Positions 56,175 through 64,000 of a stretch of DNA of 64,000 bases are shown one piece after another. The stretch is from assembly GCA_023953905.1 (NCBI GenBank), contig JAMLJA010000012.1, positions 1 through 64,000 of the forward strand, read 5' to 3'. The translations under genes and the position numbers were made by a program. The notes beneath the pieces were generated by a model. It was not told the DNA's origin and did not search any database. It was given only the letters and a program-made list of their open reading frames with translations. The stretch's first letter is position 1. Each line of letters begins with the position of its first letter. Source of the DNA: Rhizobiaceae bacterium (lineage in GTDB: Bacteria > Pseudomonadota > Alphaproteobacteria > Rhizobiales > Rhizobiaceae).

Positions 56175-57221
56175 CTAACTCCTGCCGAGATTCGCCAGCG
56201 GAGTGGTCAATCCGGAAAGAACAGCGCGCCAGTAGGCAAGACGCTGATAGCGTCCATCAAGCCAAATCCGCGGCAGCGCATGCATGTGATCGGCATGAGC
56301 GGATATTATTACTCCACGCCTTGATGTCACAGCCGACGCATACCCGGCCTGCTTCGCCAGTTCTATTTCCCGATTTCCAACCGCACCTGAAAAGTCATCC
56401 GGATAGGCCATATGACGCGGCGACCGGCCGATCTCAATTTCGAGCGCGGCGACACAATCCATAATCTCCCGCAGCGCGATTTCGTCGGACAACCGGGCCA
56501 GATTATAGCGGTTGAGGGTGTTGCAGCCGATCGTTCCCAGAGGATGGGCGGACAATTGCCGGATTTCTTCCCAGCCCATCAGCAATTCACGTGACAGTGA
56601 CCCGGGATCCACGCCGACCGAAGTCGCCAGGTCACGAACCACTTGCCGCCTGTCTTCTTCGCGAATTTCTGTCGTGAGAAATCGTCTCAGCCAGCGCTTC
56701 GCCTCTCCCCGTCGAGCATTATCTGAGCAGTCGAGCGTAACCTTGCCGGCTTCAGTCGGCACATGGAGCATGTCTCGTGTGCTGAGAATCTCATCGATTA
56801 CGATTTGCCAGAGATCGACGTTGCCATTGATGAGAGAAGGCGCGATGTAGAGGGTGAAAGGAGCCTCGTGCTTTTCGAGGACCGGCAAAGCAGCATCGAA
56901 CGTGGCCCTGTAGGCGTGGTCTGTCGTTATCGCGGCGAACTTCCGCGGCTCGCCACCAGCAGCAAGGCGCGTGCATACCTCATCCATTGAGATGAAATCG
57001 TATCCGGCAGCCTTGGTGTCCGCGATCAGCGCGTCGAGAAACGACGGCTCTATTGTCGACCGTCGATCTGAAAATCGCGGGCTTTCAGCGAACTTGCCGA
57101 CGGAATCAAATTTGATGATGAAGCCGATCCCGCCCAGAAAGTGCCGTGCAAGAGGCGCGATCGGAGAATATCCAGCGACCGCAATCGCGAATTTTCTGAG
57201 CGACTCGCCAACGCCGCTCAT
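56175..57221 (-). CDS. NodB-fold polysaccharide deacetylase-like protein, catalytic motifs lost
   Basis: 348 residues. The fold is that of CE4/NodB deacetylases, but the motifs are altered. Motif 1, normally TFDDGY, reads TTDHAY at residues 100-104, so the second Asp (metal ligand) is His. Motif 2, normally with two metal-binding His (HTxxH), reads IGCNTLNR at 231-238, with Asn and Arg in those places. It is therefore probably not an active deacetylase. It is followed on the minus strand by no other gene and preceded by the BY-kinase-like gene, whose alternative reading frame would end in an ATGA overlap with this start. Confidence 0.8.
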   Translation of the reverse strand: MSGVGESLRKFAIAVAGYSPIAPLARHFLGGIGFIIKFDSVGKFAESPRFSDRRSTIEPSFLDALIADTKAAGYDFISMDEVCTRLAAGGEPRKFAAITTDHAYRATFDAALPVLEKHEAPFTLYIAPSLINGNVDLWQIVIDEILSTRDMLHVPTEAGKVTLDCSDNARRGEAKRWLRRFLTTEIREEDRRQVVRDLATSVGVDPGSLSRELLMGWEEIRQLSAHPLGTIGCNTLNRYNLARLSDEIALREIMDCVAALEIEIGRSPRHMAYPDDFSGAVGNREIELAKQAGYASAVTSRRGVIISAHADHMHALPRIWLDGRYQRLAYWRAVLSGLTTPLANLGRS

Positions 57222-57300
57222 TGATGCGCGCTGTCGCGTTTGACCATTGATCGCAACGCGCTCAGCCGCTCCTGAAGCGAGCTGGCCTTCGCGATGGCGT
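57218..57300 (-). pseudogene. Out-of-frame C-terminal tail of the BY-kinase-like gene
   Basis: In the frame shifted by one base from the gene above, codons read DAIAKASSLQERLSALRS then MVKRDSAHQ and stop at 57218-57220, overlapping the deacetylase ATG by four bases. The tail is helix-like and keeps high GC at third positions. It looks like the original C-terminus, cut off by a one-base deletion or an assembly error. Confidence 0.55.
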
Positions 57301-58446
57301 CACCAGCATCACATCGTCAAAGCCGTTCTCGCGCAAGGCCGCCGCAGTGGCGACAACGGACGCGCTGCCCGGCTCGATGACACTGACGATAACGTCAGTC
57401 GCGCTATTGATCAGCTTGCGGATGCCCGACGCATGGGTTGGGCCGCACTCCAGCACGATAATGTCATAGGCGGCGGTCAGCGAATCCAGAATAATCGGGA
57501 GCCGGTCGACGGACCGCATCGCACGAACCGGATCTGCAGTTCCGACAGGAATAACCTGACATTCAGAATAATGGTCGGCATGGATGATGTCAGCCAACTG
57601 AGCCTTTCCGGCCAAAATGTCGGTGAGACCGGAGAGCGACACACTCTCAATCATCGGGATTGACGCCGCACCGGCTATCGTCAGGTCCACGAGCAGGATT
57701 CGAAGTCCGGCGTCCGCCAATTCGCGTGCGACAAGAACAGCGACTGCCGCCCCCTCGTCGCCTTCGGGAGAGACGAAAATCGCGCGGGATGCGCCGTCCG
57801 AAATCAGCCTGTCCGCAGCAATTTCCACGGCAATTGCCGTATCAGCTTTCTCTCCACGGATCCGATCCGGCGAGCGAGGCTCGCTCGGCTTAGGATCCAC
57901 GGGGTGCGGGGCAGCTTTGTGCAACGTCAAAGGTTCAACCTTGGCCACACGTTCCTCTATCTCGGGTTCCGGGACAGCTGCAGTTGCCTGAGCCTGACGC
58001 TCAACCTTCACTGCAGCGCGTGGCGGGACCGGCGCCGCAGCCTGCCTCGATCGCAAGGCGCGCCTGATCAAAAAGAGGACCAACAGGAGCAGGACGACCG
58101 CAAAGGCCAGACCCGCTATCGTCACCGTTGAAATCCTGCGAGGGGCAGGTGCGACGGCGTCAACCGCTGCCTGCTCGGAAGCCTGAGCCACAAAGGTGAA
58201 AGGCGACCGCTCGTCGCCTACCTCGGCAATGCCCTCGCCCAAGCGTACCGAGGAAATCGGGTCGGCGACGGCCGGTGTTGGGCTCGCGCTGGCGCTGGAT
58301 CCTGAGGCCGACGCAACTAGCAACACGCACACGCATGCCGCAACGAGCATGGCAAAGGACGCCGCAGGCACCCGAAGAAGGCGCGGCAAACCGGGGCTCC
58401 GGATGCCAGGCAATGACGCAAGAAGACTGCTGTTGTCGCGTGCCAT
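57262..58446 (-). CDS. Membrane BY-kinase/Wzc-like protein with degenerate P-loop; C-terminus likely frameshifted
   Basis: 394 residues. Two membrane segments (about 28-46 and 106-127) flank a short periplasmic loop, followed by an acidic/proline linker (140-200) and a P-loop-fold domain like Wzc/CpsD. The Walker A region reads VSPEGDEGAAV at 225-235, lacking GK(S/T). Walker A-prime (ILLVD, 250-254) and Walker B-like (YDIIVLE, 327-333) remain. No C-terminal tyrosine cluster is seen. After about residue 381 the frame runs into TPSRRPARFRSG and stops, while a shifted frame continues as a helical tail ending at 57218, overlapping the next ATG. GGAG lies before the start. Confidence 0.75.
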   Translation of the reverse strand: MARDNSSLLASLPGIRSPGLPRLLRVPAASFAMLVAACVCVLLVASASGSSASASPTPAVADPISSVRLGEGIAEVGDERSPFTFVAQASEQAAVDAVAPAPRRISTVTIAGLAFAVVLLLLVLFLIRRALRSRQAAAPVPPRAAVKVERQAQATAAVPEPEIEERVAKVEPLTLHKAAPHPVDPKPSEPRSPDRIRGEKADTAIAVEIAADRLISDGASRAIFVSPEGDEGAAVAVLVARELADAGLRILLVDLTIAGAASIPMIESVSLSGLTDILAGKAQLADIIHADHYSECQVIPVGTADPVRAMRSVDRLPIILDSLTAAYDIIVLECGPTHASGIRKLINSATDVIVSVIEPGSASVVATAAALRENGFDDVMLVTPSRRPARFRSG

Positions 58447-58675
58447 TGTGCTCCTGATCCGGCCCGAACCGGCATCGAAGGTAAAGGCTTATGGTAACCC
58501 AGTCGTTAAGACTCAAGACGTCTTGGGCTCCCGCATGATGCCACACAAATTGCGCGTGGGAATAAAGCGCTGCCTTCGGCACGTCTGCTTTACCAGCCAT
58601 TAACCCTAACAAGTCGATAAGTGGCAATCGGAATGCGCCCGAAGAGCGGACGCACCTTGGGAACATCAACTTCGC
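58447..58675. promoter_or_regulatory. Divergent promoter region of the exopolysaccharide locus
   Basis: 229 bases between the BY-kinase-like gene (minus) and the Wza-like gene (plus). No gene is seen. It must contain both promoters; no operator was recognised. Confidence 0.4.
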
Positions 58676-59239
58676 ATGGCACGCTATATTTCGCTGCTAA
58701 TTACCATAGTCGCCATGGGAATTGTGTCTGGCTGTTCTGGATACCGCCCGGCCCCCGACGCGTTTCACGAAGCCACCACACAGCCCTACCGTCTTGGTGC
58801 TGGCGACCGGGTGCGAATCACCGTTTTCGAGCAGGACAACCTGACAAACACCTACAGCATCGACCAATCTGGATACCTGGCCTTCCCGCTTATCGGCTCG
58901 GTTCCAGCGCGAGGGCGAACCGTGCAGGACATGGAGGCCTCTCTTGCAGCCGGTCTGCGGCAAGGCTTCCTGCGCGACCCGGACGTGTCTGTAGAAGTCG
59001 ACACCTATCGGCCGATCTTCGTGATGGGCGAGGTAGGAGCTGCCGGGCAGTATTCATACGTTCCAGGCTTGAACGCACAAAAGGCGATCGCAATAGCTGG
59101 CGGCTACACCGCACGGGCCAATCAGAGCAATGTCGACGTGACGCGTGACGTGAATGGCAAGGTCATGACAGGGCGCGTGGCGACGTCGGATCCGATCCTG
59201 CCCGGCGACACGATCTATGTTCGCGAGCGCCTGTTTTGA
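58676..59239 (+). CDS. Wza/ExoF-type polysaccharide export lipoprotein
   Basis: 187 residues. The signal peptide ends in a lipobox IVSGC (Cys near residue 20), so it is an outer-membrane lipoprotein. The Poly_export region has YRLGAGDRVRITVFEQDNL and the SLBB domain has VFVMGEV-like FVMGEVGAAGQYSYVPGL. It is shorter than Wza (about 380), resembling the short export proteins of rhizobia. It needs a partner copolymerase for export; only a degenerate one is adjacent. Confidence 0.87.
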   Translation: MARYISLLITIVAMGIVSGCSGYRPAPDAFHEATTQPYRLGAGDRVRITVFEQDNLTNTYSIDQSGYLAFPLIGSVPARGRTVQDMEASLAAGLRQGFLRDPDVSVEVDTYRPIFVMGEVGAAGQYSYVPGLNAQKAIAIAGGYTARANQSNVDVTRDVNGKVMTGRVATSDPILPGDTIYVRERLF

Positions 59240-59623
59240 GCATGGGTTCCCGTCCGATCTTCTCACAATCACCAAAGGCCTTCAGTGAGGGTAAACAAAC
59301 TCTCATCGGTTCACACTTCACACTTGCAGCCAAATACTTCGTTCACTGTCAGATGAGCAGGAACTCAGAATAAAATAAAGGAAATTCAAGAGATTGCGGC
59401 CATATCTGCAAAGGGCAATCGATGCCATCAGAGGCATCGAACGGCTCGAGTATGGCTCACTCCTGCGGGTATAAAGGTATTGCGTAGCCCGCCCCAACTC
59501 ACTGTATGACCCATGCCGCCAAGCGCACACGCCTTGGCGGCGCCTCGTTCTGCCCAGCGATCAAGACAATCTTAGTCCGGCCCGTGCTAGGCCCCGGAAG
59601 GCTGCAAGGCTGGATTGAGAGCA
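59240..59623. other. Intergenic region before the priming transferase
   Basis: AT-richer than its surroundings and without a convincing gene. It presumably holds the promoter and 5' leader of the priming glycosyltransferase, including the hairpin at 59515-59541. Confidence 0.4.
59515..59541 (+). promoter_or_regulatory. Hairpin in the leader of the priming transferase gene
   Basis: Perfect 9-bp stem GCCGCCAAG/CTTGGCGGC with a nine-base loop, about 80 bases before the start codon. No T run follows, so an mRNA leader structure is likelier than a terminator. Confidence 0.35.
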
Positions 59624-61162
59624 ATGAACGACATGGATCGCGGAAAGGGCTTTTCCGCCGCTGCTGTGAGGGCCTTCAGCGAAGGCAGCGGCAAAGCGGA
59701 CAAGCCTGCCAAACTGAACCCGATGGCCCAGCAGATCGCCGACCAGTATCGCCGCGATACGATGTCGCCGGTGTTGGCCAGCGGCACATTGCGTCTCGTG
59801 GAGTTCGGTGTGCTGGCCGTATCGGGCATCATCCTTTGCGCGGCCTATGTCGGCCTCACATCGCAGCTTCTGCTCCATTATCTCGGCATCACGCTGTTCA
59901 CATCTGCCGTGACCGTCATCGCGCTTGAAATGAGTGACGCCTACGAGATTTCAACCTTGATGCGGCCCGCACGCTACGTGACGCGCATGTTCGTTGTCTG
60001 GTCGACGGCATTTGCAATTGTGATGGTGGCAGGCTTTTTCCTGAAGATATCATCAGCCTACTCCCGCTTCTGGTTCGGCGCGTGGTACCTTTCCGGTTTC
60101 GCGCTGCTGGTCGGGCTTCGCATCGTCACCGCACACTTCTTTCGAAAATGGGCGCGCAACGGACGTATGGAGCGACGCGCGGTCATCGTTGGCGGCGGCA
60201 AGGCTGCTGAGGTGCTCATCCGCTCGATCGAGCAGCAACCATACAATGACATTCGCATCTGCGGCATCTTCGACGATCGTGATGACAAGCGCTCACCGCC
60301 AATCGTCGCTGGCTATCCAAAACTCGGCACGATCGCCGAACTGATCGAATTTGCCCGCATCGCGCGAATCGACATGTTGATTGTTTCGCTGCCGCTCACT
60401 GCCGAATCGCGCGTGCTTTCATTGCTCAAGAAGCTTTGGATTTTGCCGGTGGACATCAGACTTTCGGCCCACTCGAACCAGCTCCGCTTCAGGCCCCGCG
60501 CCTATTCCTACATCGGCTCGGTACCGATGCTCGACATATTCGACAAGCCGATCAACGATTGGGACTCCGTTACCAAACGTATCTTCGACATTGTGTTCAG
60601 CCTGATCGGCATCATCGTCTTTTCGCCGATCATGATCATCACGGCGATCGCGATCAAGCTCGACAGCAAAGGTCCCGTGCTCTTCAAACAGAAGCGTCAC
60701 GGCTTCAACAATGAAGAGATCGACGTCTACAAGTTCCGGTCCATGTATGCGGACAAGACGGACGCGATGGCTAAAAACGTCGTCACCAAGAACGATCCAC
60801 GCGTCACGCGTGTCGGCCGCTTCATCCGCAAGACCTCGATCGACGAACTGCCGCAATTCTTCAACGCACTGTTCGGCAGCCTGTCCCTTGTCGGTCCCCG
60901 ACCGCATGCGGTCGCCGCGCAGTCTCACAACAAGCTGTTCAACGATGTGGTGGACGGGTATTTCGCCCGCCACCGGGTAAAGCCCGGCGTTACCGGCTGG
61001 GCGCAGATCAATGGCTGGCGTGGAGAAATCGACAGCGACGACAAGATCAAGAAGCGGACCGAGTTCGATCTCTACTACATTGAGAATTGGTCGCTTCTGT
61101 TTGATCTCAAGATCCTGTTTCTGACCCCGGTTCGTCTGATCAACACCGAAAACGCCTACTGA
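59624..61162 (+). CDS. Undecaprenyl-phosphate sugar-phosphate transferase (WcaJ/ExoY-type)
   Basis: 512 residues. The N-terminal half has four membrane helices and a CoA-binding-like Rossmann domain (RRAVIVGGGKAAEVLI). The C-terminal bacterial sugar transferase has KRIFDIVFSLIGIIV, the FKQKRHGFN segment, KTSIDELPQFFNAL and GPRPHAV. It would load the first sugar, probably glucose or galactose, on the lipid carrier for exopolysaccharide. The start at 59624 is chosen over a TTG at 59615. Confidence 0.92.
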   Translation: MNDMDRGKGFSAAAVRAFSEGSGKADKPAKLNPMAQQIADQYRRDTMSPVLASGTLRLVEFGVLAVSGIILCAAYVGLTSQLLLHYLGITLFTSAVTVIALEMSDAYEISTLMRPARYVTRMFVVWSTAFAIVMVAGFFLKISSAYSRFWFGAWYLSGFALLVGLRIVTAHFFRKWARNGRMERRAVIVGGGKAAEVLIRSIEQQPYNDIRICGIFDDRDDKRSPPIVAGYPKLGTIAELIEFARIARIDMLIVSLPLTAESRVLSLLKKLWILPVDIRLSAHSNQLRFRPRAYSYIGSVPMLDIFDKPINDWDSVTKRIFDIVFSLIGIIVFSPIMIITAIAIKLDSKGPVLFKQKRHGFNNEEIDVYKFRSMYADKTDAMAKNVVTKNDPRVTRVGRFIRKTSIDELPQFFNALFGSLSLVGPRPHAVAAQSHNKLFNDVVDGYFARHRVKPGVTGWAQINGWRGEIDSDDKIKKRTEFDLYYIENWSLLFDLKILFLTPVRLINTENAY

Positions 61163-61279
61163 TAACGCTCCATATGCCGGCGACTTTCCCATGCCCGCCG
61201 AATTCTCAAAGGTGGGATTCAAAATGCGCGAATTCGCCCTTGCCACGAACGGCACAAGACTATAGGGCTTTGCGCGGCT

Positions 61280-61356
<77 letters not shown>

Positions 61357-61517
61357 AGCCGATCCAAAGATCTCATCTTAATTGCATCACAAGATGCCGT
61401 GCCCCTCCGCCGAAGCTCGTGGAAATGGTGGCTTATGCACCCTGCTGCAGTGCAGCTCTCGTTTTTTCGCACTTGCGTAATAAATTGTGCATTGCGAAAT
61501 AATTTACGTTCTACTAT

Positions 61518-61640
61518 ATCTCAATTGCTGACGATCTTCCTCCTCCCAGAAAGTCAGCGACCGAATGCGATGCACCTCCTCCCGCATCGTATTTCAGATC
61601 GAGCCCGCTGCCACCTCCTCCCGGCAGCGGGCTTTTCTCG
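61518..61640 (+). ncRNA. αr14/NfeR1-like small RNA with three anti-Shine-Dalgarno loops
   Basis: Three consecutive hairpins each present CCTCCTCCC in the loop (61539-61547, 61575-61583, 61614-61622). Hairpin 1 has stem GCTGAC/GTCAGC with an inner TCT/AGA. Hairpin 2 has a 10-bp stem AATGCGATGC/GCATCGTATT (one G-T). Hairpin 3 has an 11-bp stem AGCCCGCTGCC/GGCAGCGGGCT followed by TTTTC, the terminator. Loops 2 and 3 are identical over ten bases. This is the architecture of the αr14 sRNA family (S. meliloti NfeR1). The 5' end is estimated from the first stem and an upstream TATAT-like -10. Confidence 0.8.
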
Positions 61641-61752
61641 TTGCGGCCAGCATCAACCGCCCACCAGCTCTTGCAACATGACTTCGAACGGGTGAACTCT
61701 GGCACTCCGTGCTTTTGTCTGGCCGCTTGAGGCGAGATTCCATGAGGTGCTT

Positions 61753-63297
61753 ATGTCTTCCGAGCCTGCAAGCGGCATTCATCACGTCACCCTGATCACT
61801 CGCAGTGTGCAGGCTAATGTCGATTTCTACGTCGGCTTTCTTGGCTTGCGGCTGGTGAAGCGTACCGGCGGATTTGAGGACGGCCAGCAACTCCATCTGT
61901 TTTATGGCGATGCGGAAGGCAGTCCCGGCTCACTCGTTACGTTTCTGGTGTGGGAAGACGGCGCGACTGGTCGCGTGGGCAACGGGCAGATTTCGGAAAT
62001 TGCCTTCGCGGTACCCCTTCATGCCATTGGAGAATGGATGACGCGCGCGCTGCATCATGGTGTTCGTGTGGAAGGACCGAGGCGGGAGTTCGGCGAGCCC
62101 GTGCTGCGGCTGAAGGATCCTGACGGCATTATCGTCAAGCTCGTCGGGTCAGAATTGCCGGCAACTGCGCCATGGGGCGACCAGAGAATCGCGATCCGCC
62201 GGCTGCGAGCCGCAACGATCCTGACAGAGACGCAGGACGAGACGGCGGCATTCGTCGCGCGTTTCGGCTATCGCAAAGGCCCCATCGAGGGCTCAATTCA
62301 CCGAATGCTCTCCGATACCGATGCGATCGACGTTCGCAACGCGTCCGGCTTCGTGCCCGCCATCCCCGGAACTGGAACCGCGGACCACGTGGCGTTTCGC
62401 GCACAGGACGCGGCAGCGGTGTTGAAAATGGAAGGTGACCTTTCCCGTCTGAACTCTTCACCGACGACCTTCCAAGACAGAAAATACTTCAGTTCCCTCT
62501 ACGTGCGCGAACCCGGCGGAACATTGTTCGAATTCGCCACGGATGGTCCGGGCTTTGCGGTGGACGAATCGCTTGAACATCTGGGCGAGACGCTTCTGGT
62601 TCCCCCGCACGACAAGGATCGGGCGCAAGATCTGAAAGTCATGATGCCGCAGTTTGCCATGCCCGGCGAGGAACGACGCCAGAAGCGGGACTTGCCTTTC
62701 GTCCATCGCTTCTTCGACCCCAAGGAACCCGATGGAAGCACCATCATCCTCCTGCATGGAACAGGTGGCAGCGAAGCAGACTTGATGCCTTTCGCGCATC
62801 GCGTCGCGCCACACGCATCACTTTTGGGGGTGCGGGGGCGCGCGAATGAGGAAGGCGTATCGCGCTGGTTTCGACGATTCGCCGCTGATCGGTTCGATCA
62901 GTCCGACATTCACGCAGAGGCCGAAGCATTTGTAGCTTTCGTGGACGGTGCTGTCAGCGGCTATTCACTGGACCGCGCGCGAATAACTCTTCTGGGACTG
63001 TCAAACGGCGCCAACTTTGCCGCCGCATTGCTGGCTCTTCACCCGAACCTTGTCCAGCGCGCGATTCTGCTGCGTGCAATGCCCGTTCTGGAAACGCTGC
63101 CGGATGTCGATCTGACAAGCACGGATGTCTTGCTCATGAGTGGCGATCGCGACCTTCTCGCAACGAATACCGAACGGCTGGACGTTTGGCTGCGGGAGGC
63201 AGGCGCAAACGTTGTTCATCAGCATATCGACGCGGGCCATGAACTGACGGCACAGGATCAGGGTATTGCGCGTGACTGGCTGTCACAATGGGCTTGA
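61753..63297 (+). CDS. Fusion of ring-cleaving VOC dioxygenase (MhqO-like) and alpha/beta hydrolase (MhqD-like)
   Basis: 514 residues in two parts. Residues 1 to about 300 hold two VOC modules with likely metal ligands His10/11, His212 (ADHVAF) and Glu260 (LFEFATDG). Residues 325-514 form an alpha/beta hydrolase with IILLHGTGG, nucleophile Ser417 in GLSNGA, Asp near 467 (SGDRD) and His496 (DAGHEL). In Bacillus, MhqO and MhqD are separate quinone/hydroquinone-detoxification proteins. GAGG lies before the ATG at 61753; a GTG at 61747 is in frame. Regulation is unknown. Confidence 0.85.
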   Translation: MSSEPASGIHHVTLITRSVQANVDFYVGFLGLRLVKRTGGFEDGQQLHLFYGDAEGSPGSLVTFLVWEDGATGRVGNGQISEIAFAVPLHAIGEWMTRALHHGVRVEGPRREFGEPVLRLKDPDGIIVKLVGSELPATAPWGDQRIAIRRLRAATILTETQDETAAFVARFGYRKGPIEGSIHRMLSDTDAIDVRNASGFVPAIPGTGTADHVAFRAQDAAAVLKMEGDLSRLNSSPTTFQDRKYFSSLYVREPGGTLFEFATDGPGFAVDESLEHLGETLLVPPHDKDRAQDLKVMMPQFAMPGEERRQKRDLPFVHRFFDPKEPDGSTIILLHGTGGSEADLMPFAHRVAPHASLLGVRGRANEEGVSRWFRRFAADRFDQSDIHAEAEAFVAFVDGAVSGYSLDRARITLLGLSNGANFAAALLALHPNLVQRAILLRAMPVLETLPDVDLTSTDVLLMSGDRDLLATNTERLDVWLREAGANVVHQHIDAGHELTAQDQGIARDWLSQWA

Positions 63298-63361
63298 AGA
63301 TAGACCGGTCATCAAACCGAAAGCCCACAAGCAACCGAGCCGCCGCCTCGGTATATCGCGG

Positions 63362-64000
63362 TCAGCCCATCCAGTTCTTCAGCCTGCGTAGAGCCTCTCG
63401 CATCTCGTCTTCGCTCCCGGCATAGGAAAACCGCATGTACCGGTGGCCCTGCAACGGATCGAAGTCACGACCAGGCGTTGCGGCAACGTGCGCCTCGTCA
63501 AGCATGCGCGATGCAAAGTCCATGCTGTCATTGGTTAGCTTGGAGACGTCACAGAACGCATAAAACGCACCATCCATCGGCGCGGCCAACGAGAACCCGA
63601 GAGATGGCAAGCCTGTCATCAGTAATTCACGATTGCGCGCATAACGCGCCTTCACCGATTCGAGCTCGGCGGTGGCACCAAACGCTTCGACCGCACCAAT
63701 CTGGGAAAGCTCGGGGGCGGAAATGTACAGGCTCTGCTGAATCCGCTCGATTGGCCGCACCAGCTTTTCAGGCACAACCATCCATCCAATCCGCCAACCC
63801 GTCATGCAGTAGTATTTCGAGAACGAATTGATCACCGTCACGTCGCCGTCAAAGGCCAGAGCCGTTACATCCGGCGAGGTATAGGAAAGCCGGTGATAGA
63901 TCTCATCGGAAATAACCGCGACGCCGAGTTCGTCAGCCGTACGCAGCAAGCGCTCGAGTTCGTCAGGCGGCACCACTGCGCCTGTCGGATTGGCCGGGCT
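63362..64000 (-). CDS. Pyridoxal-phosphate-dependent class I/II aminotransferase (partial)
   Basis: Only the C-terminal part, about 213 residues; the gene begins beyond the window edge. At the edge the sequence reads PANPTGAVVPPDELER, the conserved NPTG motif. The PLP-binding Lys is in INSFSKYYCMTGWRIGW, and SDEIYHRL holds the Tyr/Asp pair that contacts the cofactor. The end RYMRFSYAGSEDEM contains the substrate-carboxylate Arg. Substrate specificity cannot be assigned. Confidence 0.9.
   Translation of the reverse strand, partial: SPANPTGAVVPPDELERLLRTADELGVAVISDEIYHRLSYTSPDVTALAFDGDVTVINSFSKYYCMTGWRIGWMVVPEKLVRPIERIQQSLYISAPELSQIGAVEAFGATAELESVKARYARNRELLMTGLPSLGFSLAAPMDGAFYAFCDVSKLTNDSMDFASRMLDEAHVAATPGRDFDPLQGHRYMRFSYAGSEDEMREALRRLKNWMG

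Overview
The window is a contiguous piece of a GC-rich alphaproteobacterial chromosome. It most likely comes from the Hyphomicrobiales (Rhizobiales), near Mesorhizobium/Phyllobacteriaceae-type genomes. The clues are the recA-alaS pair, the clpP-clpX-lon-HU block, the aroQ-accB-accC-aat string, a HemP/TonB heme locus with TGA-N9-TCA (RirA-type) sites, a TTG-N11-CAA SOS box before recA, and a small RNA with three CCTCCTCCC loops of the αr14/NfeR1 type. No insertion sequence, prophage or CRISPR array was seen. Almost all of the window is ordinary chromosomal gene content.

Layout. 0.3-2.7 kb: acyltransferase and mobA-mobB (molybdenum cofactor). 2.9-5.3 kb: a polar amino-acid ABC importer (binding protein and two permeases, no ATPase here). 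5.3-11.6 kb: a seven-gene minus-strand operon for maturation of a molybdenum hydroxylase (flavin reductase, CoxD-like MoxR ATPase, CoxE-like VWA protein, split XdhC, MocA-type fusion, secreted hydrolase) without the hydroxylase itself. 11.7-14.6 kb: orphan binding protein, P1/DmpA-type peptidase and a DUF2259 protein. 14.7-26.7 kb: housekeeping genes purB, alaS, recA, aroQ, accBC, aat, map and radC, with one VOC protein and one small unknown protein. 26.9-35.3 kb: iron/heme island: exbB-exbD-tonB, hmuTUV with hemP, the TonB-dependent heme receptor and a secreted unknown; no hmuS is present. 35.5-37.9 kb: small unknown, Fsr-like exporter and divergent AraC regulator. 38-43.4 kb: HU, lon, clpX, clpP.

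43.5-50.3 kb: metabolic genes (FAD oxidase, cytochrome P450, cupin, metY, CoA-binding protein, VOC protein, enoyl-CoA hydratase, thioesterase). 50.4-56.1 kb: rplM-rpsI, secreted glycerophosphodiesterase-like protein, agmatinase family enzyme, argC, ctaA and DUF2842. 56.2-61.2 kb: a compact exopolysaccharide locus (NodB-fold protein, membrane P-loop protein, Wza-like lipoprotein, WcaJ/ExoY-type priming transferase). In it both the NodB-fold protein and the BY-kinase-like protein have lost their catalytic motifs, and the latter also appears frameshifted at its C-terminus. 61.3-61.6 kb: tRNA-Pro(GGG) followed by the αr14-like sRNA. 61.7-63.3 kb: an unusual fusion of a ring-cleaving VOC dioxygenase and an alpha/beta hydrolase. 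The window ends inside an aminotransferase gene.

Most interesting points: the three-loop anti-Shine-Dalgarno sRNA; the pair of predicted pseudoenzymes in the exopolysaccharide locus and the frameshift between them; a 12-bp hairpin that sequesters the ribosome-binding site and start codon of the cupin gene after metY; the hydroxylase-maturation operon without its enzyme; and the heme locus without a heme-degrading HmuS. All functional calls rest on motif reading; no database search was run.
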